Positions 35,041 to 43,657 are shown, counted from the stretch's first letter. The stretch is DNA of 64,000 nt from Bacteroidota bacterium (GCA_023422635.1 JAFAGO010000023.1:1-64000), one strand, 5' to 3'. Translations and numbers: made by a program. The notes: generated by a model from the sequence alone, not told the origin.

Positions 35041-35556
35041 ATGGCCGATTTTACTCCTCAAGAATCTGGTAAGAAAACAAATACCAGAAACAAGCCCATC
35101 CACGTTGACATGACACCAATGGTGGATCTTGGGTTTTTGTTGATTACATTTTTTATGCTTGCTACGAGTTTTCTAAAACCGAATATTATGGATCTCGGAC
35201 TTCCCGCGAAAGGAAACGAAACGACATCAGAAATTGATTTTCGCAACCAACTCACATTTATTATCGGCAACAACGATCGCGTTTTTTACTATCAAAAAAG
35301 CGCTAAAGATTTGAAAACATCGGACATTCACGAAACCACACTTTCGGGAATGGAAATGATTTCAACCATCCAACAATACAAACAAAAAGCACCAAAACCC
35401 GATTCATTTACAATCCTAATAAAACCTACCAAAGAGGCCAATTATAAAAACTTTGTAGATATTTTGGATAATCTTGCGATTGCAAAAAGTGAACGATACG
35501 GAATTGCCGATTTAAAACCTTCCGAAGAAAAAATAGTTTCAGAACTTACAAAATAA
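35041..35556 (+). CDS. exbD: Orphan ExbD-type protein
   Basis: 171 residues. KPIHVDMTPMVDLGFLLITFFMLATSF gives the basic tail and single membrane helix with the conserved Asp (PMVDLG). The periplasmic part shares KPNIMDLGLPAKG, NNDRVFYY, FTILIKPTKEANYKNFVDIL and SERYGIADLK with the exbD at 23.3 kb, so it is a clear paralogue. No exbB or tonB is next to it; it must use the ExbB made elsewhere or have lost its partner. It lies in a separate gene cluster (tilS, this gene, lipoprotein, hydrolase). Confidence 0.9.
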   Translation: MADFTPQESGKKTNTRNKPIHVDMTPMVDLGFLLITFFMLATSFLKPNIMDLGLPAKGNETTSEIDFRNQLTFIIGNNDRVFYYQKSAKDLKTSDIHETTLSGMEMISTIQQYKQKAPKPDSFTILIKPTKEANYKNFVDILDNLAIAKSERYGIADLKPSEEKIVSELTK

Positions 35557-35574
35557 CGTTTGAAAAGATTGATG

Positions 35575-35602
35575 AGAGTGCAATTTCGCACTCTTTTTTT
35601 TT
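35575..35602 (+). terminator. Terminator of the orphan exbD gene
   Basis: AGAGTGC (35575-35581) pairs with GCACTCT (35588-35594), loop AATTTC, then eight or more Ts. Its T-run touches the promoter box of the next gene. Confidence 0.8.
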
Positions 35603-35609
35603 ATTTTTG
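35602..35609 (+). promoter_or_regulatory. -7 box directly after the terminator
   Basis: TATTTTTG lies immediately downstream of the T-tail and ends 17 bases before the ATG at 35627. Confidence 0.5.
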
Positions 35610-35626
35610 AATTCAAAAAATATTCT

Positions 35627-36142
35627 ATGAAAACCATTTACACAATTGTAGCATTAGCATTCCTTTCCTCTTGCACAAAAGAAAACACATCGAATTCTGA
35701 AATTACGGACAAATCGATCGACAGCACAAAAATAATCGATTCAATAAATAAGGCGCGAACCAAAATTAACGACAGCATTCGTAACACTCCGAGATTTAAA
35801 AATCTTTCGGGAACACATCAATTAACACATAACATGATTTCTGGAAGTGGTAAAGTAAACTTTACAAAAGTAGATGGAAATAATGACGAATATTCGGTTG
35901 ACGGGGAAGATCAATCTGGAAAAAACTATTTAAAAATTAAAGGAACCGCGCTTCGGGTTAGTGAAAAACACTTCAACTTTTATGGTGAAATTACCCAAAG
36001 CATTCAAGATTACGACAACGGAAAACCCTATACCCGAAAAGGAAGCAAAACTTTTTTAAGTAAAGACGGCGGAAAAACCTGGCGACTTCAAGATATGGTT
36101 AACGACACAGGATTTGCCGATTATATTGATATTAAATTGTAA
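35627..36142 (+). CDS. Small lipoprotein of unknown function
   Basis: 171 residues. The signal MKTIYTIVALAFLSSCTKEN has a lipobox ending SSC (Cys16). A polar Lys/Asp-rich stretch (about 20-55) is followed by what looks like a small beta-rich domain (about 60-165; GTHQLTHNMISGSGKVNFTKV, ENDEYSVDG-like repeats, FNFYGEITQSI, FLSKDGGKTWRLQDMV). No family was recognised. It is 24 bases upstream of the alpha/beta hydrolase on the same strand and has its own promoter box. Confidence 0.78.
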   Translation: MKTIYTIVALAFLSSCTKENTSNSEITDKSIDSTKIIDSINKARTKINDSIRNTPRFKNLSGTHQLTHNMISGSGKVNFTKVDGNNDEYSVDGEDQSGKNYLKIKGTALRVSEKHFNFYGEITQSIQDYDNGKPYTRKGSKTFLSKDGGKTWRLQDMVNDTGFADYIDIKL

Positions 36143-36166
36143 CTTGAAACATTAAAAAACAACACG

Positions 36167-36949
36167 ATGCTCAACTTCGAAATGAAACAAGAAGGCAAAG
36201 AAACCCTTGTTCTTCTTCACGGATTTATGGAAAACCTCAGCATTTGGGAAGATTTGGAAAAATCTCTTTCTAAAGAATTTACGCTATTGAAAATCGATCT
36301 TCCTGGACATGGACAATCTGAAGTGATGGGAAAAATCCAAAGCATGGAAAGCATGGCCGAAGAAGTAAACGCCGTTATTGAAGATTTAGAATTAGGCAAA
36401 GTTCATCTTTTAGGTCATTCGATGGGCGGCTATACCGCTTTAGCGTTCGCTGAAAAATTCCCTGAAAAACTAAAGAGCATCACACTCTTTTTTTCATCAA
36501 CATTGGCCGATAGCGAAGAAAAGAAAAGCATTCGTAAACGCAGTTTGGAAATTATCGACACTAATTTTTCTTTATTTGTAAACACCAGCATTCCCAACCT
36601 ATTCAGCGAAAACGAAAAAGATATTCTTGAAGGCAAAATAAATATCGCAAAGGAAATCGCACTTTCAACCAATCCCGAAGGCGTAAAAGCCACACAACTT
36701 GGAATTGCCGAAAGACCAGATCGCACGAATGTTTTGGAGGAATTTCAAGAAAAAATTCTAATCATTACGGGGAAACAAGATAATGCTGTAAAAGCGGAAA
36801 CCTTTATGAAACACATTCCAAATAAATCCAATATTAAAACATATATGCTCGATTGTGGACATAATGGACATTGGGAAAAACCAGAAATTTGCGCAGCAAT
36901 TATCAATACTGAATTACTACACAATTTCCCAAAACATTTGGTTTTCTAA
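36167..36949 (+). CDS. Alpha/beta hydrolase
   Basis: 260 residues. The nucleophile elbow GHSMGG has Ser85, and the oxyanion-side HGF motif is at 18-20 (LLHGFMENLS). A later Asp in IITGKQDNAV (about 206) and a His in DCGHNGHWEKP (about 229) complete the triad. It has no signal peptide and no lid signature that fixes the substrate, so esterase, lipase or amidase activity is possible. It lies between a lipoprotein and a secreted protein in a compact run. Confidence 0.88.
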   Translation: MLNFEMKQEGKETLVLLHGFMENLSIWEDLEKSLSKEFTLLKIDLPGHGQSEVMGKIQSMESMAEEVNAVIEDLELGKVHLLGHSMGGYTALAFAEKFPEKLKSITLFFSSTLADSEEKKSIRKRSLEIIDTNFSLFVNTSIPNLFSENEKDILEGKINIAKEIALSTNPEGVKATQLGIAERPDRTNVLEEFQEKILIITGKQDNAVKAETFMKHIPNKSNIKTYMLDCGHNGHWEKPEICAAIINTELLHNFPKHLVF

Positions 36950-36959
36950 CGCACATTTT

Positions 36960-37733
36960 ATGGTTAAAACAATCCCTTTAGCACTACTGTTCACCTTCTC
37001 CATTTTTCTTTCTCCTTTAAACGCAACTCAAAATAATCCATTTGAAAATCCTGGAAAAGGTATTTTTAAATTCGATACTGAGCTTTGCTCCAACATCGGA
37101 TACTTTGATGATCAAAAATACAGCATACAACAAATTCAAGATACCTACAAGTTATGGTTTCAATACAGCAACTACTACCTTGAAACTCCGATGGTTTTTC
37201 AATTAAAGGATTTAGAGAAAGTTCGATCCAATCAAAAGAATATTCTTCAAAAACTCGATCATGATTATCAGAAAATCAGTTCCGAAATTAGCGCTTTAAA
37301 AGTTGTAAACACTCCATTTTGGACAATTATTAAAAAGAAAATCCTTGAACAATTAAAAAAAGTGTACGAATTAAAACGAATTGAAATTCAGGCCTATTCT
37401 GATCCTAAATTTCTAATAAATAACAATTCACCTGCAAAATGCAAAATTTACGCTGAAGCACTAAACAACAACGATGAAAACCTGATGCAACAGTGGAAAA
37501 AACTCCGCATTGAAATGAGCGAAAGAAATGTGGATCCCGATCGTATCATGAATGAATTTTACATTTTTTCAAAAAGCCAAAACAAACGCGATTATGCAAT
37601 TATTGATTTGGTAAATTTCGGATGGTGGAATTGCAACAACAACCAATTGGAAGAACATCTCGATTCTGGAAGTATGCAAGATGCCTTCTACAAGCTGTTT
37701 ACAAAAGTAGAAGAAGAATGCGACGAACCTTAA
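36960..37733 (+). CDS. Exported protein of unknown function
   Basis: The start at 36960 (MVKTIPLALLFTFSIFLSPLNA, 257 residues) gives a clear Sec signal peptide; 35 extra residues upstream would overlap the hydrolase gene and precede that signal. The mature part is mostly helical, with four spaced Cys (CSNIG, KCKIY, WWNCN, EECDEP) that could form disulfides. A segment near residues 110-150 looks like a coiled coil (QKNILQKLDHDYQKISSEISAL). I do not recognise a family. It is 10 bases after the hydrolase and 16 bases before the patatin gene. Confidence 0.72.
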   Translation: MVKTIPLALLFTFSIFLSPLNATQNNPFENPGKGIFKFDTELCSNIGYFDDQKYSIQQIQDTYKLWFQYSNYYLETPMVFQLKDLEKVRSNQKNILQKLDHDYQKISSEISALKVVNTPFWTIIKKKILEQLKKVYELKRIEIQAYSDPKFLINNNSPAKCKIYAEALNNNDENLMQQWKKLRIEMSERNVDPDRIMNEFYIFSKSQNKRDYAIIDLVNFGWWNCNNNQLEEHLDSGSMQDAFYKLFTKVEEECDEP

Positions 37734-37749
37734 AACCGTAAAAACGATC

Positions 37750-38541
37750 ATGTCTTTCTATTCAAGATCACACAAAAACAAAACTATCGGATTAACACTT
37801 TCGGGTGGCGGAATGCGAGGCATTGCTCATATTGCAGTTCTACAAGCGCTTGAGGAATTCAACCTTACCCCTGCGGTAATTTCCGGCACAAGTGCGGGTG
37901 CGATTGTTGGCGCTTTTTACGCGTACGGAAAAACACCTTCCGAAATGATGGAAATTGTTCGAAACGAAACCTTTTTTTCGCGTTCCACATTTAGAATTTC
38001 CAGAAACGGAATTTTTAATCCCAATTTTTTATTGACTATTTTCTCAAAATATATTCCTGAAGACGATTTCAAAACTTTAAAAATTCCACTTTATGTGGCA
38101 ACATCTGAGCTAACAAACGGTACGATTGAATATTTTTGTAAAGGTAAATTGTACGAAAAATTATTGGCAACAGCTGCTGTTCCATTTGTATTTCCACCGG
38201 TGATTATCGGGAATAAGTTTTATGTTGACGGCGGTGTCCTCAATAATCTACCAACTGAGCCCATTCAAAATAAATACGATTTATTAATTGGTTCGCATGT
38301 AAATTCAATGGGATACGAACCTGTAAACAAGATGAGTACCGCTAAAGAGTTCGACAGGATTCTTCATCTCGCGATCTCAAATTCGGTGTATTCAAAAAAA
38401 GACAATTGTGATATTTTTATTAATCCTCCCGACATGTTAAAATACAGCATCTTTAAAAAAGATGGATTAGAAAACATGTTTCAAGAGGTTTACCAATTTA
38501 CGTGTGAAAAATTAAATGCTTTTAAAGAAGAAAAACACTAG
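37750..38541 (+). CDS. Patatin-like phospholipase
   Basis: 263 residues. The oxyanion-hole motif GGGMRGI is at residues 20-26, the nucleophile GTSAGA at about 48-53 (Ser50), and the catalytic Asp in DGGVLNN at about 162-168. This is the Ser-Asp dyad of the patatin family, whose members hydrolyse phospholipids or lysophospholipids. No signal peptide is seen, so it may act inside the cell or at the membrane. Last gene of a tightly packed run on the plus strand; nrnA converges with it. Confidence 0.9.
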   Translation: MSFYSRSHKNKTIGLTLSGGGMRGIAHIAVLQALEEFNLTPAVISGTSAGAIVGAFYAYGKTPSEMMEIVRNETFFSRSTFRISRNGIFNPNFLLTIFSKYIPEDDFKTLKIPLYVATSELTNGTIEYFCKGKLYEKLLATAAVPFVFPPVIIGNKFYVDGGVLNNLPTEPIQNKYDLLIGSHVNSMGYEPVNKMSTAKEFDRILHLAISNSVYSKKDNCDIFINPPDMLKYSIFKKDGLENMFQEVYQFTCEKLNAFKEEKH

Positions 38542-38604
38542 CAATTCATCATCAAAGTTCCATTACAACAAGGAAAGTTAAATATTCTTTGTTCTTTATA
38601 GAAA

Positions 38605-39612
38605 TTAAAAATTCTCGTTTTCTACAAAGGCCTTGAAATCATGAATGGTGTCGTGTATGTTTTTAAAATATTTACCTCCGGCTGCATTAATATGTCCACC
38701 ACCGTTAAAATAGGTTCGCGCAAACTGATTCACATCCACATTATCTTTACTTCGGAACGAAATTTTAATAAAATCTTCATACAAATCTTCCATAAAAAAC
38801 GCTGAAACTTGCGTTCCTAAAATGCTTAATCCGTAGTTTACAAAACCTTCGGTATCGCCCTTTTCAAAACCAAACTCTTTTAACTCATCTCTTTTTAGGT
38901 ACAAAATCGCCACTTTACCTTCTTTCGTAAGCTCGATTCTTCCTAAAATTAACGCTAAAAGATGAAGTCTAGAAACCGTATTGGTATCTAAAACATGGGT
39001 TGAAATTTTAGCGGGATCCGCTCCTTTGTCAATAAGATCCGCAACAATTCTATGCGTTGTAGAACTTGTTGAACGAAATCGAAAACCACCTGTATCCGTC
39101 ATTATTCCCGTATACAAGCATTCTGCAATTTGCTGATTTACAATCCTCTCATCACCCAAAGCTTGAATAAAATGATACACCATTTGGCAGGTTGCTGGGA
39201 CAGAAGTATCCGAATAAGAGTAATCAAAAGCATCTGGTTGTTGATGATGATCGATGAGAATTTTTATCGCTTGAGAACGATCAATCCAAGGCCCAACCAA
39301 ATTTCCACTACGATGAGAGGCGTTAAAATCAAGAATAAAAAGCACATCTGCTTCGCTTATCATTTGTGATGCCAGCTTTCTTTTATAGTCGGCAATGGTA
39401 ATTTTCTTGGCTTCTGGTAACCATTTCAGGAATTTTGGAAAATCATTCGGAACAATAGCATTTGCTTCTACTCCTCTCGCGTTAAGAAAATGTTTCAAAC
39501 CTAAAGCACTTCCGATTGCATCGCCATCTGGATTATAATGAGTAAGAATAACGATTTTTTTACCTGGAACAATAAACTCACGGATTTCGGAAATTTCTTG
39601 GGCTGAAAACAT
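38605..39612 (-). CDS. nrnA: DHH-family nano-RNase / pAp phosphatase
   Basis: 335 residues. DHH-domain motifs NPDGDAIGSALG (about residues 27-38), FILDFNASH (about 93-101) and DHHQQPDAFDY (about 123-133), then the DHHA1 domain ending GGGHINAAGG (about 312-321). The family removes phosphate from 3'-phosphoadenosine 5'-phosphate and degrades very short RNA. Mn-dependent. Transcribed away from rpmH, with an exact -7 box 25 bases upstream. Confidence 0.92.
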   Translation of the reverse strand: MFSAQEISEIREFIVPGKKIVILTHYNPDGDAIGSALGLKHFLNARGVEANAIVPNDFPKFLKWLPEAKKITIADYKRKLASQMISEADVLFILDFNASHRSGNLVGPWIDRSQAIKILIDHHQQPDAFDYSYSDTSVPATCQMVYHFIQALGDERIVNQQIAECLYTGIMTDTGGFRFRSTSSTTHRIVADLIDKGADPAKISTHVLDTNTVSRLHLLALILGRIELTKEGKVAILYLKRDELKEFGFEKGDTEGFVNYGLSILGTQVSAFFMEDLYEDFIKISFRSKDNVDVNQFARTYFNGGGHINAAGGKYFKNIHDTIHDFKAFVENENF

Positions 39613-39637
39613 AATACTAAGTAGAATTTTTGAAGTT

Positions 39638-39645
39638 CAAAGATA
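39638..39645 (-). promoter_or_regulatory. -7 box for nrnA
   Basis: CAAAGATA reads TATCTTTG on the minus strand, 25 bases before the ATG at 39612. Confidence 0.5.
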
Positions 39646-39727
39646 CATCTTTCTTGCATATCCGAAGAAAAGCTTACCTTCGCAAAACGAAAGTAAAAAT
39701 ATCCCGAAACATTTTTTTTAAAAAACA

Positions 39728-39758
39728 ATTTGTCTTTTTATAAAATTTTGATATCTTT
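39728..39758 (+). promoter_or_regulatory. Promoter of rpmH
   Basis: TTTG (39728-39731), a 19-base spacer and TATCTTTG (39751-39758) form a complete Bacteroidetes -33/-7 promoter, one of the best matches in the window. A leader of about 40 bases precedes the ATG. Confidence 0.65.
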
Positions 39759-39805
39759 GCAACCTGAATTTTTAAGAATATTACGACACATTATATCCTG
39801 AAATA

Positions 39806-39961
39806 ATGAAAAGAACATTTCAACCATCCGAAAGAAAAAAGAGAAACAAACACGGTTTCAGAGAAAGAATGTCTACACCAAACGGTAGACGAGTTTTGGC
39901 CGCAAGAAGAGCAAAAGGCAGAAAGAGATTAACCGTTAGTGCTGTACGCGCTAAGAGATAA
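39806..39961 (+). CDS. rpmH: Ribosomal protein L34
   Basis: 51 residues, starting MKRTFQPSERKKRNKHGF and containing RMSTPNGRRVLAARRAKGRKRL, the L34 signature. Very basic, as expected for a large-subunit protein near the tunnel. Complete, with no signs of decay. It has its own promoter and terminator. In many bacteria rpmH sits near dnaA and rnpA; here it is between nrnA and an ABC ATPase. Confidence 0.97.
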   Translation: MKRTFQPSERKKRNKHGFRERMSTPNGRRVLAARRAKGRKRLTVSAVRAKR

Positions 39962-39984
39962 TTTCTGTATTATCATATACAAGG

Positions 39985-40022
39985 AATGCTTGAAGAAACT
40001 TATTTTTCAGGCATTTTTTTGT
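39985..40022 (+). terminator. Terminator of rpmH
   Basis: AATGCTTGAA (39985-39994) pairs with TTCAGGCATT (40006-40015, one G-T pair), followed by seven Ts. Confidence 0.75.
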
Positions 40023-40118
40023 TGTTAAAATTTCCCAATTTTTTGCGCTACTACTAAGTTTTAATTATTTTTAACCATTAATTAAAATCCGAATACTCGG
40101 AGCAACTTACCGATACAA

Positions 40119-40829
40119 ATGCCACACAGAGATATACAAGGAGAAAACATTATCAACCTGAACAACGCTACAATTGCACAGAAAAATTTTATTGTTTTAA
40201 GCAATGTAGATCTTCACATACAAAAAGGTAAATTTTGCTACCTTATTGGTAAAACAGGTTCCGGGAAAAGTTCATTACTAAAAACATTGTATGGGCACAT
40301 TCCTTTGGCTGGTGGAAGTGGAGATGTTGCAGGATTCGACTTAGAAAAACTTCGTGTTTCCGAGGTACCCAACCTGAGAAGAAGATTGGGTATTGTTTTC
40401 CAAGATTTTCAACTTTTACCCGACAGAACTATAGAGAAGAATCTAAAATTTGTTTTAGAAGCTACAGGTTGGAAGGATAAAACGCAAATCGACGATCGCA
40501 TAAACGATGTGTTGAGTAGCGTTGGAATGAAGACGAAAAAACATAAAATGCCACATGAACTTTCGGGTGGCGAACAACAACGTATTGCCATTGCAAGGGC
40601 TTTACTTAATCATCCAGAATTAATTTTAGCGGATGAGCCCACTGGAAATCTTGATCCAGAAACCTCTAATGGAATTATGACTTTACTCAAGCAAGTTGCG
40701 GTTGAAAATCATTGTGCAGTTGTTATGGCCACTCACGATTACCACATGATTCATAATTTCCCTGGCGAAGCGATTCGCTGCGAAGACGGAAAGGTTCATG
40801 TAATGAATACCGCTGAACTTTTTGAATAA
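40119..40829 (+). CDS. FtsE-like ABC transporter ATPase
   Basis: 236 residues. Walker A GKTGSGKSSLL is at about residues 46-56, the signature ELSGGEQQRIAIARAL at about 147-162, Walker B LILADEPTGNLDP at about 168-180 and the switch His in MATHDYHMI at about 207. The overall pattern is of the FtsE/LolD group. FtsE works with FtsX in cell division and peptidoglycan hydrolase control; no ftsX or lolC is adjacent, so the FtsE naming rests on sequence feel only. Confidence 0.85.
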   Translation: MPHRDIQGENIINLNNATIAQKNFIVLSNVDLHIQKGKFCYLIGKTGSGKSSLLKTLYGHIPLAGGSGDVAGFDLEKLRVSEVPNLRRRLGIVFQDFQLLPDRTIEKNLKFVLEATGWKDKTQIDDRINDVLSSVGMKTKKHKMPHELSGGEQQRIAIARALLNHPELILADEPTGNLDPETSNGIMTLLKQVAVENHCAVVMATHDYHMIHNFPGEAIRCEDGKVHVMNTAELFE

Positions 40830-40853
40830 AAATAGAAGATAATTTATATTCAT

Positions 40854-40885
40854 TAAACTCTGATGCAATGCATGAGAGTTTTTTT
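40854..40885. terminator. Terminator between the ABC ATPase and trmN6
   Basis: AAACTCT (40855-40861) pairs with AGAGTTT (40875-40881), with an inner TGCA/TGCA pairing and a T-run. It reaches the last base of the trmN6 stop codon, so it serves both convergent genes or mainly the ATPase gene. Confidence 0.6.
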
Positions 40886-41579
40886 ATTTTGAAAAAACAT
40901 GGAAATCTTTGGTGATTTCCAAATACTGATCGGAATATTTTCTCGGAGCTTTCTCGATACAGAAATCAAATTCAACCACTTGTTGCTCACTTCTAGAAAA
41001 CTCTAAAATACTTCGTTTTACAGTTCCTCCTTCAATTCCATAAATATTAATTTTCCGGTTTAAATAAAGGTGAAATTTCGATGCGAGTTCAACAATTTCA
41101 TCAACTGACTCCGCAGGAATAATAATTGAAAGAATTCCATTTTCAGTTAATAAAATAGAAGATTTTTCCAACAGTTGAAGGAAGTTCAAAGAAATCCTTT
41201 GTCTTGCTAAAATGTGTTTTTGAGAAGAATTTTCCTCGAAATACGGAGGATTTGAAAAAATCAGATCAAACTCTTCATCCGCTTTCCAAGTAGAATAATT
41301 AGCTTCAATTGCCGAAAGTCGATCAGCAAAAAGAGAGTTTTTAAAATTAAAAATCGAAAGAGCAGCGGCTTGGTCATTAATATCTAGCGCTTTAATAGTA
41401 ACCGAAAGATTTCGTTGAGCAATCATCAACGAGATAATTCCTGTTCCACAGCCAATTTCTAAAGCATGTTTTGCTGTACTTACATTTGATAAAGCGCCAA
41501 GAAGAACCGCGTCTGTCCCCACTCTAAAAACATCTTCAGATTGATAAATTTGAAATCTTTGAAATCGAAAAGGCTTCAT
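40884..41579 (-). CDS. trmN6: tRNA1(Val) adenine-37 N6-methyltransferase TrmN6
   Basis: 231 residues. SAM-binding motif ALEIGCGTGIISLMIAQR (about residues 39-56) and the N6-methyltransferase motif NPPYFEENS (about 108-116) are typical of the YfiC/TrmN6 family, which methylates A37 of tRNA-Val1. The N-terminal FRFQRFQIYQSEDVFRVGTDAVLLG is also family-like. It lies 3 bases after the histidine kinase stop, so it is the last gene of ribE-kinase-trmN6. Confidence 0.88.
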   Translation of the reverse strand: MKPFRFQRFQIYQSEDVFRVGTDAVLLGALSNVSTAKHALEIGCGTGIISLMIAQRNLSVTIKALDINDQAAALSIFNFKNSLFADRLSAIEANYSTWKADEEFDLIFSNPPYFEENSSQKHILARQRISLNFLQLLEKSSILLTENGILSIIIPAESVDEIVELASKFHLYLNRKINIYGIEGGTVKRSILEFSRSEQQVVEFDFCIEKAPRKYSDQYLEITKDFHVFSK

Positions 41580-41582
41580 TAG

Positions 41583-43040
41583 TTACGTATTGCAAGGAAG
41601 TGAAATTACAAATTTTGTTCCCACTCCAACTCCTGAATTTACTGTAATGGTCCCTTGGTAATCTTCAATCATTTTACGAACCATGGTTAAACCCAATCCC
41701 ATTCCAGAATTTTTTGAAGTAAAATTAGGTTCAAATATTCTGTTTTGAATTTCTGGATCAATCCCAGTACCATTATCTTCTACCGTAATCGTTATCCTTT
41801 TGTACATTTTTTCAATATCGATATTAATATTGAGCGGGCGATCTGGCATCTCGGCCTGTTTGGAATTGGTCACTAAATTGGTGATGATTCTGTTGAGGTA
41901 AATACGATCCATATTGATCATTATTGACGGCTGGTTGGCATGTACAAATATTCGATCACCACTGAAAATCTGCACTATATTCGTAATTTCTTTATTTAAA
42001 CTAAAAACCTCGTTATTCTTTTCAGGAAGTTGCGCAAACTCCGAAAACGCACTTGCAACGGCGGCAATTACATCAATTTGATCCACCATCGTATCGCCCA
42101 TTTTTTTCACTTTTTGGGTAATCTCAGGATCTTCTGGATTAAATCTACGCACAAAATTCTGAATGGTCAATTTCATTGGGGTCAGCGGATTTTTAACTTC
42201 GTGAGCAATTTGCTTAGCCATTTCTCGCCAAGCATGTTCCCTTTCGGTGTGACTTAGCCTTTCTTTTTGATCTTGAATTTGCAAAATCATTTTATTGTAG
42301 GCTTTCACCAACGAACCCAATTCATCGTTTTTGTAATAACGAATTGGTTTTAAATCTTTTTCGAAAAAGTTTACACGATTGATTTTATCCGAAAAACGAG
42401 TAAGTGTTTTTGTTAAATTCTTCGAAATCAACAAACTTAACCAAACGCTGAAAATAATGATCACAAGGTCGATTAACACAATGTACTTCACATATTTTTT
42501 AAATACGTCAACATACGCAGAATCATTATGATAATACGGGAAATAAACAATTGCGATAGGTTCCAGCATATTATTTTTTAAAATCATGTAGGAGGATGTT
42601 ACCGTGCTTTTGGTTTTTTCATCGTAACTTTTTTTATCCACCCGATTATCAGATTTTAAAATTTTATTGATGATTTCAAAAGGTATTTTCTTCTGCGCGA
42701 TTAAGTGATAATCTTTATTTGAAATTAAAAATTCTCCCTGCAAATTGTAAAGAATAATATCTTGTTTATTGATATCTGAAATTTCGAAAATATCGTTCTC
42801 TAAAACGCGCGGTAAATCTTGCGTATCAATCTGTGTATGGCTTACGGCATAATCCAAAGCAGACATCATTGCGTCGGAATCTTTCTGCATTTGTGTACGA
42901 CTTTGCTCTTGAGCGTTATTTCTTAAGATATAAAAAGAGAGCACACCCGATCCCAAAATGCTTAATATACAGATCAGCATAAAGCCAAGGAAAATCCTGT
43001 TCCTCAGACTATATGAACGATACCCAGAAGTTTTATGCAT
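41583..43040 (-). CDS. Membrane sensor histidine kinase (NtrY-like)
   Basis: 485 residues. Two membrane helices (about 14-36 and 177-202) bracket an extracytoplasmic sensor region of about 140 residues. A HAMP-like segment is followed by HisKA with the phosphoacceptor His in QIAHEVKNPLTPMK (about residue 281), and by the ATPase domain with N-box TNLVTNSKQ, G1 DNGTGID and G2 GMGLGLTMV. The HEVKNPLTP type resembles NtrY. The family needs a response regulator, but none is in the window. Its first 8 bases overlap the end of ribE. Confidence 0.88.
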   Translation of the reverse strand: MHKTSGYRSYSLRNRIFLGFMLICILSILGSGVLSFYILRNNAQEQSRTQMQKDSDAMMSALDYAVSHTQIDTQDLPRVLENDIFEISDINKQDIILYNLQGEFLISNKDYHLIAQKKIPFEIINKILKSDNRVDKKSYDEKTKSTVTSSYMILKNNMLEPIAIVYFPYYHNDSAYVDVFKKYVKYIVLIDLVIIIFSVWLSLLISKNLTKTLTRFSDKINRVNFFEKDLKPIRYYKNDELGSLVKAYNKMILQIQDQKERLSHTEREHAWREMAKQIAHEVKNPLTPMKLTIQNFVRRFNPEDPEITQKVKKMGDTMVDQIDVIAAVASAFSEFAQLPEKNNEVFSLNKEITNIVQIFSGDRIFVHANQPSIMINMDRIYLNRIITNLVTNSKQAEMPDRPLNINIDIEKMYKRITITVEDNGTGIDPEIQNRIFEPNFTSKNSGMGLGLTMVRKMIEDYQGTITVNSGVGVGTKFVISLPCNT

Positions 43041-43623
43041 TCGTACTCATTAATTTAGAAACGTATTTCCCAATGATATCAAATTCGAGATTAACCAAAT
43101 CGCCAATTTGCAAATTTTTCATATTGGTGAACTCCCAAGTGTAGGGAATGATCGCAACAGAAAATTGAAAATCTTCGCTTTTAGCAACCGTTAAGCTCGT
43201 TCCATTAATCGTAATAGAACCTTGAGGAACGGTTACAAAACCTTCATCTTCCGAATATTTTATGGTAACAATATGGCTTCCATCTTTATCTTCAATAGCA
43301 TGAACAACGCCCGTTTTATCCACATGTCCTTGCACAATGTGACCATCTAAACGACCATTCATCAAAACACATCTTTCCAAATTAATTTCGCTACCTATTT
43401 TCCATTGGGAAAGGTTTGTTTTTGCTAAAGTTTCATTAATGGCCGTTATTGTATACTGCCCATTTACCACTTTAACGATTGTTAAACAGCAACCATTATG
43501 CGCAAGACTTTGATCGATTTTCAACTCTTCTGTAAAAGGACAACTTAACGTGAAATGAATATTCGATCCATCTTTCTGTATATTTTCTACCTTTCCTAAT
43601 GCTTCAATAATTCCCGTGAACAT
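43033..43623 (-). CDS. ribE: Riboflavin synthase alpha chain
   Basis: 196 residues made of two repeats of the lumazine-binding domain, each with its start motif: MFTGIIEALGKV (residues 1-12) and MNGRLDGHIVQGHVDKTGVV (about 90-109). The enzyme makes riboflavin from two molecules of 6,7-dimethyl-8-ribityllumazine. The start at 43623 fits the invariant MFTGI. Overlaps the kinase gene by 8 bases. No FMN riboswitch can fit in the 48-base gap to pdxA. Confidence 0.95.
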   Translation of the reverse strand: MFTGIIEALGKVENIQKDGSNIHFTLSCPFTEELKIDQSLAHNGCCLTIVKVVNGQYTITAINETLAKTNLSQWKIGSEINLERCVLMNGRLDGHIVQGHVDKTGVVHAIEDKDGSHIVTIKYSEDEGFVTVPQGSITINGTSLTVAKSEDFQFSVAIIPYTWEFTNMKNLQIGDLVNLEFDIIGKYVSKLMSTNA

Positions 43624-43633
43624 ATATTTTTCC

Positions 43634-43641
43634 TAAATTTG
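43634..43641 (+). promoter_or_regulatory. -7 box for pdxA
   Basis: TAAATTTG, an exact TAnnTTTG match 30 bases before the pdxA ATG. It overlaps the leader of ribE on the other strand. Confidence 0.45.
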
Positions 43642-43657
43642 TAAACTCTATAATTTT

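Noticed and set aside
36855..36959. Longer N-terminus for the exported protein at 36960
   Set aside because: It would overlap the hydrolase gene and place 35 non-signal residues ahead of a complete signal peptide.
39962..40118. Possible small gene between rpmH and the ABC ATPase
   Set aside because: Only a terminator and AT-rich sequence were seen; no frame has a plausible start and length.
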